A DNA stretch of 60,038 bases, from NCBI GenBank assembly GCA_020630975.1, contig JAHDID010000010.1, positions 78,217-138,254 of the forward strand. Reading direction: 5' to 3'. Both the position numbers and the translations under genes were made by a program. Under the pieces are notes generated by a model, which made no database searches, was not told where the DNA came from, and worked only from the letters and a program-made list of their open reading frames with translations. Below are positions 8,650 to 16,725 of this stretch, in pieces (position 1 is the first letter of the stretch; every line of letters begins with the position of its first letter). This DNA comes from Verrucomicrobiota bacterium. Lineage in GTDB: Bacteria; Verrucomicrobiota; Verrucomicrobiia; Verrucomicrobiales; DEV007.

Positions 8650-8663
8650 TTAAGAATTCTTAA
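8650..8663. repeat. perfect 14-bp palindrome TTAAGAATTCTTAA
   Basis: A fully symmetric AT-rich dyad between the marR promoter region and the stop of the membrane protein gene at 8684 (both genes on the minus strand). It could be a weak bidirectional transcription-end element or a second protein site for marR control. No T-run follows on the minus strand. Confidence 0.45.
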
Positions 8664-8683
8664 TGGTTTCGCCTCGTAAGGGA

Positions 8684-9097
8684 TCAATTTCCCGAGCTGC
8701 CGATGAGGTCGAGCAGATTGGAGATCGATTGCAGAAAACCAAAAATACCGAGAGCGACTGCGGATCTACGGACAGGTCGGAACCAGAAGGCTTGAGACAG
8801 GAGCACAGAGGCGAAAAGGAAGTAATAATAGTGCCGATAAGGACCGAATAGCCACCGAATGTGAAAGGCATCAGCCTCGTATTTATTGGCTCCATAGTAG
8901 GCGATAAAGGCCTCCAAACCATAGGCGATGATCACCGGGATACCCACGATCGCTATCGGTAGCCCGATATAGGGGCAGATAGATGCCGAGGTATCTTTTT
9001 TGAGCATACGCTGTATCAAAATGATGATACCCACGACCAAAGCGGTGGTGCTCAATGCGCCTAGCAAGAGGCCGGCTATGTAGTAGAGGCTGCTCAT
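8684..9097 (-). CDS. four-helix membrane protein, unknown function
   Basis: 137 residues from the ATG at 9097; a GTG at 9127 would add ten residues (MKKDFYLKST) but the ATG gives a cleaner membrane protein start. Four hydrophobic segments are visible, near residues 4-28, 40-65, 85-102 and 108-125. The central part has a Tyr-rich stretch (GPYRHYYYFLF). The gene lies upstream of marR on the same strand with a 106-bp gap holding the operator-like dyads, so it is probably transcribed separately. I do not recognise the family. Confidence 0.6.
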   Translation of the reverse strand: MSSLYYIAGLLLGALSTTALVVGIIILIQRMLKKDTSASICPYIGLPIAIVGIPVIIAYGLEAFIAYYGANKYEADAFHIRWLFGPYRHYYYFLFASVLLSQAFWFRPVRRSAVALGIFGFLQSISNLLDLIGSSGN

Positions 9098-9173
9098 GGT
9101 AGATTTTAGATAAAAATCCTTTTTCACCTAAAAGGCAAACTGCCGGATCTGAATATAATTCACCGAGTTCCTA

Positions 9174-9354
9174 GCACCCCACCGGGGTGCATCTTCACTT
9201 ATACGCTATCCGGTGGCTGCGCTAGGCTTGCCACCGGCTACTATCTTTGAGTCCCTCCGGGACTGACAGAGCCCCGGAGGGGCTTAGAGCTGGTAGCCTG
9301 GGGTGAAACCCCAGGTCGGATACCCACCAGCACTACCCCACCCTGGAAGGGTGG
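9174..9354. repeat. cluster of six GC-rich hairpins (dispersed REP-like repeat)
   Basis: Six perfect stem-loops follow each other: A 9174-9190 (GCACCCC/GGGGTGC, loop ACC), B 9210-9237 (CCGGTGGC/GCCACCGG, 12-base loop), C 9250-9264 (AGTCCC/GGGACT), D 9270-9284 (AGCCCC/GGGGCT), E 9297-9315 (CCTGGGGT/ACCCCAGG), F 9338-9354 (CCACCCT/AGGGTGG). Units A and B recur in the same order at 59969-60035, with the stems conserved and the spacer between them different. This fits a dispersed palindromic repeat. The 9128-9503 stretch has no gene and is mostly this element. None has a T-run, so simple termination is not the main explanation. Confidence 0.8.
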
Positions 9355-9503
9355 TAGAAATGTTCCGTCAACTCTACCTCTCCGACTTTGCTGCAACGAC
9401 GGAAAGCTGTCCCAAAAATGGCGTATCGGTTTGGGGGATTTCTAGACCTTCTGTTTTTTGGTGTGGTGTGCTGTAGACCTATAACCATGGGCTTTGCTTA
9501 AAA

Positions 9504-10109
9504 TCAAGAAGCCACAGCCAACTCTGGCCCTGCAGTCGGAGCCACCGCAGGAGTCTCCACCTCCGGACAGATTTCCGGCTCGAGCGTCTCCAGTTCATCC
9601 TCGAGCAGATCTGCCCAGGCTCGCAGGTAGGCGATCACATTGTCGCGCTCGTAGTGCGGATAGTCGACCGTATTGGTGCCGAGTCGGCGGCGAACGTCAG
9701 GATTGCTCAGGCGCTCGAGATGCTGAAAGTCGGCCGTCTCCAAGCCAAATCCCTGTAGGGTGTCGAAGACGATATCCAGCGACATGCCGGTCAGCGTGCA
9801 GGCTCCGACATTCTCCGGCTCCCAGGCCCCCTCATCCAGAGCGGGACGGTCGCCATAGTCGGGCTGAGCAGGATGGGTCGCGGCGTAGTCGGGAGTTTGC
9901 CCATAGGCCCTAGCCTGCTGCCCCCAATCCTGCTGGTGCACGATCGCTCGTGTCTGTATGGCCTCGGCATCCAGCCCGGTGATGGTGCGGACGAGGTGCC
10001 CACAGTTGCAGTGCGCGAAGTGCGACCACTTGTAGGTGACCTCAGGGCTGCTCAGATTCTGAGCAGTTTCTCGGAGAGCGGTGATCAATCGGAGAGTCGG
10101 TTTGGCCAT
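9504..10109 (-). CDS. conserved hypothetical protein with CNCGH motif
   Basis: 201 residues, ATG at 10109. The N terminus reads as a regular amphipathic helix (LRLITALRETAQNL) followed by a tryptophan/histidine/cysteine cluster, KWSHFAHCNCGHLVRTITGL, at about residues 27-46. The middle holds TGMSLDIVFDTLQGFGLE and a helical HLERLSNPDVRRRL segment, and the last 35 residues are acidic and Pro/Ala-rich. I believe this resembles an uncharacterised family found in Bacteroidota and Verrucomicrobiota, but no function is known to me. Coding sense was chosen over the overlapping plus-strand ORF because the minus frame has normal amino acid composition and the plus one is Arg/Pro/Ser-rich nonsense. Confidence 0.75.
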   Translation of the reverse strand: MAKPTLRLITALRETAQNLSSPEVTYKWSHFAHCNCGHLVRTITGLDAEAIQTRAIVHQQDWGQQARAYGQTPDYAATHPAQPDYGDRPALDEGAWEPENVGACTLTGMSLDIVFDTLQGFGLETADFQHLERLSNPDVRRRLGTNTVDYPHYERDNVIAYLRAWADLLEDELETLEPEICPEVETPAVAPTAGPELAVAS

Positions 10110-10261
10110 ATGAGATAATACGTCATACAGGATCAGGGCGGATCAAGTCTTGTCCCACTGTTAGCCCGAAAGCATTTTCACGCCGCGCCAGATTTTTTCA
10201 CCTTTTTTGGCACTGCTGGGCCATTGCGATGGGAATAAAGGTAGAATCTCGTTTTTAGGCG

Positions 10262-10783
10262 ATGAGTGGAAGCAATACAGAAGCAGAAAAGATCACCGGT
10301 CTACTGATGCAGCACCACGATACCCTGGTGCGGTATGCGATATCCCTGCTCGGCTCGGAGCAGGATGCTCGGGATGTGGTGCAGGAGGCCAGTATCCACC
10401 TGATGCGCAAGGCAGCCGATTACGATGAGGATAAGCCTTTCGTGCCATGGGCGTGCCGATTCACCTACTACGAGGTGCTGAAATATCGGGAGAAAAACCG
10501 ACGGATGCCTCAGCTGTTGGATGACGATATGCTGGAGATCCTAGCAACCGAGCAGGCAGATCGCCTGCAGCGAGATGAGCGGAGCGAGGCGCTGGGCTTC
10601 TGCCTAGCAGAGCTGCCATCTGCCGATCAGCAACTGCTGGAGCTGAAGTATCACCAAGAGCTGGATGCGAATGAGCTGTGTGAGCAGTCTGGGATGAGCC
10701 GGCGCAGCTTGTTTCGGCATCTGCAGGATCTGAGAGAGAGTCTCTATGCCTGCATCAAAAACAGAGAGATATCGACTGTGTAG
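10262..10783 (+). CDS. ECF-type RNA polymerase sigma factor
   Basis: 173 residues with both ECF domains. Region 2 spans about 15-80, with the core-binding and -10 melting segments visible as EQDARDVVQEASIHLMRKA and FVPWACRFTYYEVLKYREK. Region 4 spans about 113-165 with a helix-turn-helix (ELCEQSGMSRRSLFRHLQDL) for the -35 element. There is no region 1 or 3. The FecR-domain gene starts 8 bp after the stop, the usual arrangement for a sigma factor held by a membrane regulator. In this phylum such pairs often head sets with DUF1552/DUF1592 or DUF1549/DUF1553 genes, as here. Confidence 0.93.
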   Translation: MSGSNTEAEKITGLLMQHHDTLVRYAISLLGSEQDARDVVQEASIHLMRKAADYDEDKPFVPWACRFTYYEVLKYREKNRRMPQLLDDDMLEILATEQADRLQRDERSEALGFCLAELPSADQQLLELKYHQELDANELCEQSGMSRRSLFRHLQDLRESLYACIKNREISTV

Positions 10784-10791
10784 AGAAGGAG

Positions 10792-12396
10792 ATGAAGGAC
10801 TCGACCCATCAACAAACTAGAGAGCAGATGCGTGAGCTGATCGGTATCATATGCGATCAGGGAGCTGCTGCACTCACATCTGAGCAGCGCGAAGACCTGA
10901 ACAATCTATTGCGCGAGAGTCCTGCGCTACGCCAAGAGTATGCCGGCCTGATGGATCTGCACGGGCAGCTGATCACCAAGCAGCAATGGGCACCCGCCGA
11001 GGTGGTACCCTTCGTCTCGGCACGGCCGATACCACAGCGCCACTCGCTGCGCTCTATCGCGGCAATAGCGGCTGTACTGGTGGCCGGTTTGTTTCTTCTA
11101 TTTTGGCTGATGGGCCGTGGCATCGGTGGCTGGACTATGGGCGGTGGCTACCTGGCGAGTCGCGAGGCTGCAGCGGACACTCATCTCGCTACTTTGATCG
11201 AGTCTGTAGACGCCGTGTGGCAGGGTGGTACCACCTATGCCGAGGGCGCCCCGATCGGCGCTGGGGTGCTCGATCTCGCTGCGGGCGAGGCCGCGATCCG
11301 CACGCGATCGGGCATCCGCCTCTATCTAAACCAAGGGACGCGGCTGGAGCTAAAAACAGGCAACTCTGCCTATCTGGAGAGAGGCGAGATCTACTTTGTG
11401 AATACCGAGACAGAGTGGCTGGGAGCCCCATTTTTGATCCAGACCCCCAAGGCCGAGCTGGAGCATCTAGGCACCCGCTACTCGATAGCAGTAAAGGCCG
11501 ATGGTGTGGAGGAACTCTTCGTCGAGGAGGGTGCTGTCATTCGCAAAGATAGCTCGGGTAGAGAGGAGCATATAGCGCAGCAGTCTGCACGCCGCTGGAG
11601 CCAAACCCAGCAGGCCGGCGAGGAGATCACCTTTGCCAAAGCGGCCTACTACCGCAGAGCGGCGAAGCGATCGGACAGAGGATTGCCCATAGTCCGAGAG
11701 ACATTCGATCTAGCACCAGACCTAGCCGCCAGCCTAGAGCTAGGCAGTGGTGTCGGGGTGAAAAATACCTGGCTGCTCTGGCATGGCGGGCAGGCGGTCG
11801 CCGAGGCAGAGGGGGCCAGTCTCGGCGACTTTGTCCACACAGAGCAGGGACTGATCACTAGCCAAAAAGCAGCTGTGGCGGGTAGGCTAAAGATCCCCAT
11901 CGATTTAGCCCAAGATGAGGTCACGTACTTCTCTTTCGATCTAGGGCTCGATCCCGATGTGCTACGACAGAGCCGTAGCGGAGGCATGTATTTCGCCTTT
12001 CGCTGCGCAGACGAGGTGGATCAGAAGATACAGATCAGCCTGACATCTCGCCGCAAAGCAGCGTTTCGCCTGGAGACGAAGATATCCCACTACGACAGTG
12101 ATCTGCGTGGCAAGGCGATGGCGGCGCTACCTATCTCGCCTACCGAGACAGAGCTACGTGTCGTGGGCAAAATCGTCAGCCATGCTGCAGCTGCAGATCA
12201 AATATTTGTACGAGTGCTGCCTAGCTATGAGGAGCCGAGTGAGCTCGAGCCATGGGCATGGAGCCTCGTCGGGCAGTCGGCAGCAGCAGACTTTTCTCTA
12301 GAGTGGCTCACGCTACACTTCCGGCAAGATGGCGGCTGCGCGGTGAAGGAGATCCGCCTAGGCCGCTCGTGGAATAGTGTGGTGCGCGTGCTGTGA
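10792..12396 (+). CDS. FecR-domain membrane regulator (anti-sigma-like)
   Basis: 534 residues. A cytoplasmic segment (1-86) begins with the helical sigma-binding-type region (LTSEQREDLNNLLRESPALR), then a single membrane helix at about 88-107. The periplasmic part has a FecR domain (about 150-265; GAGVLDLAAGEAAIRTRSGI and FLIQTPKAELEHLGTRYSIA) and a C-terminal beta-rich extension of about 250 residues that may be a concanavalin/LamG-like sandwich. FecR proteins relay periplasmic signals to an ECF sigma factor. The start is 8 bp after the sigma gene, with AAGGAG directly before the ATG. The ligand of the extra C-terminal domain is unknown; a polysaccharide would fit the neighbours. Confidence 0.88.
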   Translation: MKDSTHQQTREQMRELIGIICDQGAAALTSEQREDLNNLLRESPALRQEYAGLMDLHGQLITKQQWAPAEVVPFVSARPIPQRHSLRSIAAIAAVLVAGLFLLFWLMGRGIGGWTMGGGYLASREAAADTHLATLIESVDAVWQGGTTYAEGAPIGAGVLDLAAGEAAIRTRSGIRLYLNQGTRLELKTGNSAYLERGEIYFVNTETEWLGAPFLIQTPKAELEHLGTRYSIAVKADGVEELFVEEGAVIRKDSSGREEHIAQQSARRWSQTQQAGEEITFAKAAYYRRAAKRSDRGLPIVRETFDLAPDLAASLELGSGVGVKNTWLLWHGGQAVAEAEGASLGDFVHTEQGLITSQKAAVAGRLKIPIDLAQDEVTYFSFDLGLDPDVLRQSRSGGMYFAFRCADEVDQKIQISLTSRRKAAFRLETKISHYDSDLRGKAMAALPISPTETELRVVGKIVSHAAAADQIFVRVLPSYEEPSELEPWAWSLVGQSAAADFSLEWLTLHFRQDGGCAVKEIRLGRSWNSVVRVL

Positions 12397-12502
12397 TCCG
12401 AAGCGCGGGACGCGAGAAAATCTCGATTCTGCTCAAAAAACTTCAGATTTTTTGGCACTCTCTCCACCACTCAGCCGGATACCCTGTGAACCTAGCTTTT
12501 TT

Positions 12503-13795
12503 ATGATGATACCCAGCAATTCGCCACTCTCTCGTCGAGGTGTGCTCCGCGGACTCGGAGTCAGCCTATCGGTCCCTGTATTCGAAAGTCTCGGAGCGAA
12601 AGGTGCGCTCGCCGAGGTCGTGCAACCAGAGGTAGCCGCTGAGGTGCCGAGGCGACTAGTGTGTATGGCCAATCACCTGGGTTTTTACCACGGCAATTTT
12701 TTCCCCAAGGGCGAGGGCGGTCTGGACTACGAGCTGAGTCCCACCCTGCAGCCACTGGCTCCGCACAAAAAAGACTTCACCGTGTTTTCCAATATGGACG
12801 ATGGGCTGAATGGCGGCCACGCCTGCGTGCATGCCTTTCTCAGCGGTATTCGCACCGAGGAGGCGGGCGGTTTTCCTGACAAAAACATCACCATCGATCA
12901 GCGCGCTGCCGAGCATGTGGGTAGTCATACCCGGTACCGCTCGATCACCGCTGGTATCGACCAAGGTACCAAGCTGTGCTGGAATCGCTCCGGCATCGCC
13001 ATCCCGCCGATCAATAATCCAGCCAGACTATTCGATGCGCTATTCGTCGATGGCGATGCAGCGGCTCAAGAAAAAGAGCGGCGCAGACTATCGATGCGCG
13101 CATCGGTGCTCGACGCGCTGAATGGCTCGGCGAAAAAACTATCGGGTAGCCTGAACCAGGCCGACAAAGACAAACTCGACCAATATCTGACCTCGGTCCG
13201 CGAGGTCGAGCAGACTCTGCAGATGTCTCAAGAGTGGCTCGGCAAACCCAAGCCGCAGGTGGACATGAAGCGTGTGGCCGAGGCCGAGCGAATGCACCTA
13301 GAGATCATGCCGCTCATGCTGCGCCTCCTAGCACTGGCACTGCAGACCGACTCGACTCGGGTGACTACCTTTGAGCTGCCGCTAGGCTTTGCCACTGTGG
13401 AGCTCGATCTGGGTTCCTATCACGGCCTCTCCCACCATGGTAAACACCCTGAGCGCCTCGATGAGCTCTTTGTCGTAGAAACCTACTTCATGAAACAGTT
13501 CAGCAAGTTCATGGATCTGCTCAAGGAGATGCCCGCTGGTAATGGTAGTAGTGTTTTTGATCAGACCGCTATCGTCATCGGTAGTGGTATGGGCAATGCC
13601 TCTTCGCATCACAATCGAGATCTACCTGTAGTCGTAGCAGGCGGTGGCTTTCAGCACAAAGGCCACTACATAGCCCCCGAGGAGGACCACAAGCGAGTGC
13701 CGCTGTCGAATCTATGGTTATCCTTGTTGCAGTGGTTCGGTGTCGAGACCGATAGCTTTGGCCGTAGCACGGGTGCTTTCGATGCGCTGGCATAG
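12503..13795 (+). CDS. DUF1552 protein, Tat-exported
   Basis: 430 residues from the ATG at 12503; the frame is open further upstream to 12377 but that part overlaps the FecR gene and lacks a signal. The N terminus is a twin-arginine signal (SRRGVLRGLG at residues 10-19 followed by a hydrophobic stretch). The remainder matches the DUF1552 family: an early GFYHGNFFPKG segment, the central helical region with SVREVEQTLQ, and the C-terminal GMGNASSHHNRDLPVVVAGGG. The family has an alkaline-phosphatase-like/DUF1501-like fold but no proven activity. It nearly always neighbours a DUF1592 gene, which here starts 22 bp downstream. Confidence 0.88.
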   Translation: MMIPSNSPLSRRGVLRGLGVSLSVPVFESLGAKGALAEVVQPEVAAEVPRRLVCMANHLGFYHGNFFPKGEGGLDYELSPTLQPLAPHKKDFTVFSNMDDGLNGGHACVHAFLSGIRTEEAGGFPDKNITIDQRAAEHVGSHTRYRSITAGIDQGTKLCWNRSGIAIPPINNPARLFDALFVDGDAAAQEKERRRLSMRASVLDALNGSAKKLSGSLNQADKDKLDQYLTSVREVEQTLQMSQEWLGKPKPQVDMKRVAEAERMHLEIMPLMLRLLALALQTDSTRVTTFELPLGFATVELDLGSYHGLSHHGKHPERLDELFVVETYFMKQFSKFMDLLKEMPAGNGSSVFDQTAIVIGSGMGNASSHHNRDLPVVVAGGGFQHKGHYIAPEEDHKRVPLSNLWLSLLQWFGVETDSFGRSTGAFDALA

Positions 13796-13817
13796 AGAAA
13801 CCCCCATCTATTTGGTT

Positions 13818-16292
13818 ATGAAGTTTATTTACCCACTTCTGTCATTGCTAGGCATCACCTCAGTCTATTCCGCCGAGGTCGACCCGATGCACTTCCTCGA
13901 AACCTACTGCATCGCCTGCCATGGCGGGGAAAAGCAAAAGGGCAAACGCCGATTTGATCATCTCGACCTGGAGATCACCGATTTTGAGAAGGTGGAGCAT
14001 TGGCAAGAGATCGTCGATCAGCTGAATCTCTATGATATGCCGCCAGAGGACGAGCCGCAGCCCAGCGATGAGCAGCGCGATGCGATGATCGACTTTGTCA
14101 CAGCCAAGCTCACCGAAGCGCAGGCCAAGATGAAATCCAGTGGTGGTCACACCGTGCTGCGCCGTCTCAATGCTACCGAATACCGCTACACGATCGAAGA
14201 TCTACTGGGTATCAAAACCGAGATGTGGGATCCGGCAGCTGATTTCCCCAAAGATGTGGCGATCCATGGTTTTGATAACAATGGTGAAGCCCTCGTGACA
14301 TCTAGCATGCTGCTAGAGGAGTATCTGGAGGCCGCGGAGTCGATCATCGAAAAAGCCACTAACTTTGGCGATAAGCCAGAAATGCAGCTGTGGGCCAGTT
14401 GGCACCCGTTTCACTTTAGCAAACTCCCCGAAGACCTCGTCGATGCACCTCGCAATGAGGTTTATTCCTTCGATCGCTACCGACCGAAATACAAAGGCGA
14501 CTACACCAAACTGGTAGGCAGGCACGATAGAGGTGGCTCGATAGGGTTTCGTCCCTGGGCTATGGATGGGGCTCCGGAGAGTGGTATCTACACGGTACGG
14601 GTAAAAGTGGCATCGAGCGGGGTCAATCACCCCTACCCGAAAGCTCTATCACGCGCCGGCAGTCAGCCCGGCGATCTCAATATCCTAGAGCTGCGTGCCG
14701 TCGATCGGCGTGCCAGCCTCTCTGCCACACGAGTCATGGTCCGAGAGAAGCTCACCAATGAAGAGCCTGAGTGGCTGGAATGGGATGTCTACATCGAGAA
14801 AGGCTACCAGCCCGAGGTGCGCATGGGCAATGGCCCAGGCGCAGCCAAAAACCTGATGCGGATCGTCCTAAAGGGCGAGGGCGCAGATCTGGAGCACATG
14901 CAGCCTTTCCTAGAAAAGTCCGATGATGATGGCTTGGCGAGATGGCACAATTTTTTCGAGGCCTACCAGGGGCCTCAGATCCGCGTCTACGAGATACAGG
15001 TAAAAGGCCCGCATCCCGAGCCATGGCCTCGCAAAGGGCAGCAATTGCTCTTTAGCGATATCAAGGATGGCAAGAAGATCAGTCATGGTAAGGCCAATGA
15101 TCAGCTAATGGCCTTTGCTGAGGCTGCCTATCGTCGCCCAGTGAAAGAGGGTGAGCTAGACGATATACTTGAGATGGTCTACACCATGAAGAAACAAGAC
15201 GATGTATCTGACCTAGAGGCAGTTCAGTTCGGCTTCCAAGCGATATTGGCTTCTCCAGGGTTTCTCTATCTCAGCCAGAGCGAAGGGGCACTAGATAGCT
15301 ATGCGCTAGCTTCTCGATTGTCCTACTTTCTCTACTCCTCCATGCCTGATCAGGAGTTGCTAGACGCTGCGGCTACCGGTGAGCTCGATCTACTGGCACA
15401 GACCGAGCGCATGCTACAGGATCCCAAGTCGGACCGCTTTGTGAAAGAGTTTCTCTACGACTGGCTGCACTACAACAATGTCGGGGAGATGCCGCCTAGC
15501 AATAAAGCCTTTCGCGAGTACTATCGCGATCAGCTGGGCACTGCTATGGCTACCGAGACTGAGATGTTCTTTCGTGACCTGCTCGATCGCAATGGCGAGC
15601 TGAAGCACTTTCTCGACTCCGACTACACATTCCTCAATGAGCCGCTGGCCAATCACTACGATATCGAGGGTGTCGAAGGTCTGGAGTTTCGCCGCGTCGA
15701 GCTGACCGATCGTCGTAGAGGTGGACTGCTGGGGCAGGGTTCGTTTTTGACGGCATCGGCCAATGGGGTCGATACCTCGCCAGTGGTACGCGGTGTGTAT
15801 CTACTCGAGCAAGTCCTCGGCGAGGTGCCTGCCCCGCCGCCGCCAGATGTGCCTGGACTCGAGCCCGATATCCGCGGCGCCTCGACGATCCGCGACATGC
15901 TGGTAAAGCACCGCGAGATCAAGACCTGTGCGGAATGTCATGCCACCATCGATCCTCCTGGCTTCGCTTTGGAGAACTTTGATGCCATCGGCGGGTGGCG
16001 TACCAACTACGGTGAAGATGGAAAAGGTCTACCTATCGATGCTAGTGGCAGGCTCAAGGGCGATGTTGAGTTCGATGGAGTGGTGCAGTTCAAAGAGCAC
16101 CTACTCACCAGGCAAGATCAGTTCGCCCGATGTTTGACGGAAAAGCTACTCACCTTCGCCCTTGGCCGAGAGCTCGATATCCAGGATCGTCCGGAGATCG
16201 ATCGTATCCTGAGCGACCTCGATTCGAAGGGGAATGGTTTGAAGGATCTGCTACTGCTTGTGGTGACCAGTGAGATGTTTGCGAGTAATTAG
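13818..16292 (+). CDS. DUF1592-type multidomain c-type cytochrome protein
   Basis: 824 residues from the ATG at 13818 (signal peptide MKFIYPLLSLLGITSVYSA); an upstream in-frame start would overlap the DUF1552 gene. Domain order follows the family: N-terminal cytochrome-like segment with CIACH (31-35), a DUF1587-like helix block (LRRLNATEYRYTIEDLLGI), a beta-sandwich insertion at about 180-410, DUF1595 and DUF1592 from about 430, then DUF1588 with CAECH (704-708, followed by DPPGFALENFD) and DUF1585 at the end (TEKLLTFALGRELD). The two CxxCH motifs would each bind a haem c in the periplasm. Function is unproven; oxidation of carbohydrate-derived substrates is the usual guess. Co-transcription with the DUF1552 gene is very likely. 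Confidence 0.9.
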   Translation: MKFIYPLLSLLGITSVYSAEVDPMHFLETYCIACHGGEKQKGKRRFDHLDLEITDFEKVEHWQEIVDQLNLYDMPPEDEPQPSDEQRDAMIDFVTAKLTEAQAKMKSSGGHTVLRRLNATEYRYTIEDLLGIKTEMWDPAADFPKDVAIHGFDNNGEALVTSSMLLEEYLEAAESIIEKATNFGDKPEMQLWASWHPFHFSKLPEDLVDAPRNEVYSFDRYRPKYKGDYTKLVGRHDRGGSIGFRPWAMDGAPESGIYTVRVKVASSGVNHPYPKALSRAGSQPGDLNILELRAVDRRASLSATRVMVREKLTNEEPEWLEWDVYIEKGYQPEVRMGNGPGAAKNLMRIVLKGEGADLEHMQPFLEKSDDDGLARWHNFFEAYQGPQIRVYEIQVKGPHPEPWPRKGQQLLFSDIKDGKKISHGKANDQLMAFAEAAYRRPVKEGELDDILEMVYTMKKQDDVSDLEAVQFGFQAILASPGFLYLSQSEGALDSYALASRLSYFLYSSMPDQELLDAAATGELDLLAQTERMLQDPKSDRFVKEFLYDWLHYNNVGEMPPSNKAFREYYRDQLGTAMATETEMFFRDLLDRNGELKHFLDSDYTFLNEPLANHYDIEGVEGLEFRRVELTDRRRGGLLGQGSFLTASANGVDTSPVVRGVYLLEQVLGEVPAPPPPDVPGLEPDIRGASTIRDMLVKHREIKTCAECHATIDPPGFALENFDAIGGWRTNYGEDGKGLPIDASGRLKGDVEFDGVVQFKEHLLTRQDQFARCLTEKLLTFALGRELDIQDRPEIDRILSDLDSKGNGLKDLLLLVVTSEMFASN

Positions 16293-16299
16293 CAATAGT

Positions 16300-16725
16300 A
16301 TGTTGGCTGATTTGAAAGTGGATGGGTATTTTTACATCGTAGGTAGCGATAACCTGACTATCGAAGACGAGCTGCTCCGCTTTTTTCGAGAAATGGAAGC
16401 TGAACTCGATCTCAATTACTTCAGAATTGTGAACCACGTGTCGGATCAAATATCCAAAGTCTTTTGCGATGGATTACCGCATTGGGCACTGGGCGTGAAC
16501 TTTGATTTCGTCAAGACCTCGGCTTCAGGTGTGGAAGGTGTTTGGGGTAGGTTTCAAAATGCCGCAAAGCGTTTTAATCGCGAATTTGTCATGGGTTATT
16601 TCGATTATAAAGCTCAGGAGAATCACGAGTTGGGGGTTATTTCGGCGCAAGCAGAGAGTCATGCTGCGGGACTGGGAGAGCTCCTGAGGTCACATCAGAT
16701 TCTAGTGAACCGCTACGGCACATGA
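16300..16725 (+). CDS. hypothetical protein translationally coupled to a sulfatase gene
   Basis: 141 residues from the ATG at 16300; an earlier in-frame start at 16270 would overlap the cytochrome gene. The product is soluble-looking, mixed alpha/beta, with an acidic helix near 24-40 (IEDELLRFFREMEAEL) and aromatic-rich segments. Its TGA overlaps the ATG of the next gene (ATGA at 16722-16725), so ribosomes finishing this gene can restart on the sulfatase. The base composition is more AT-rich than both neighbours. I do not recognise the family. Confidence 0.6.
   Translation: MLADLKVDGYFYIVGSDNLTIEDELLRFFREMEAELDLNYFRIVNHVSDQISKVFCDGLPHWALGVNFDFVKTSASGVEGVWGRFQNAAKRFNREFVMGYFDYKAQENHELGVISAQAESHAAGLGELLRSHQILVNRYGT

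Noticed and set aside
9494-9913. 139-residue plus-strand ORF
   Set aside because: Arg/Pro/Ser-rich antisense frame of the conserved hypothetical protein at 9504-10109.
12411-12425. Terminator after the FecR gene
   Set aside because: CGAGA-AAA-TCTCG has only five pairs and no T-run; too weak to call.
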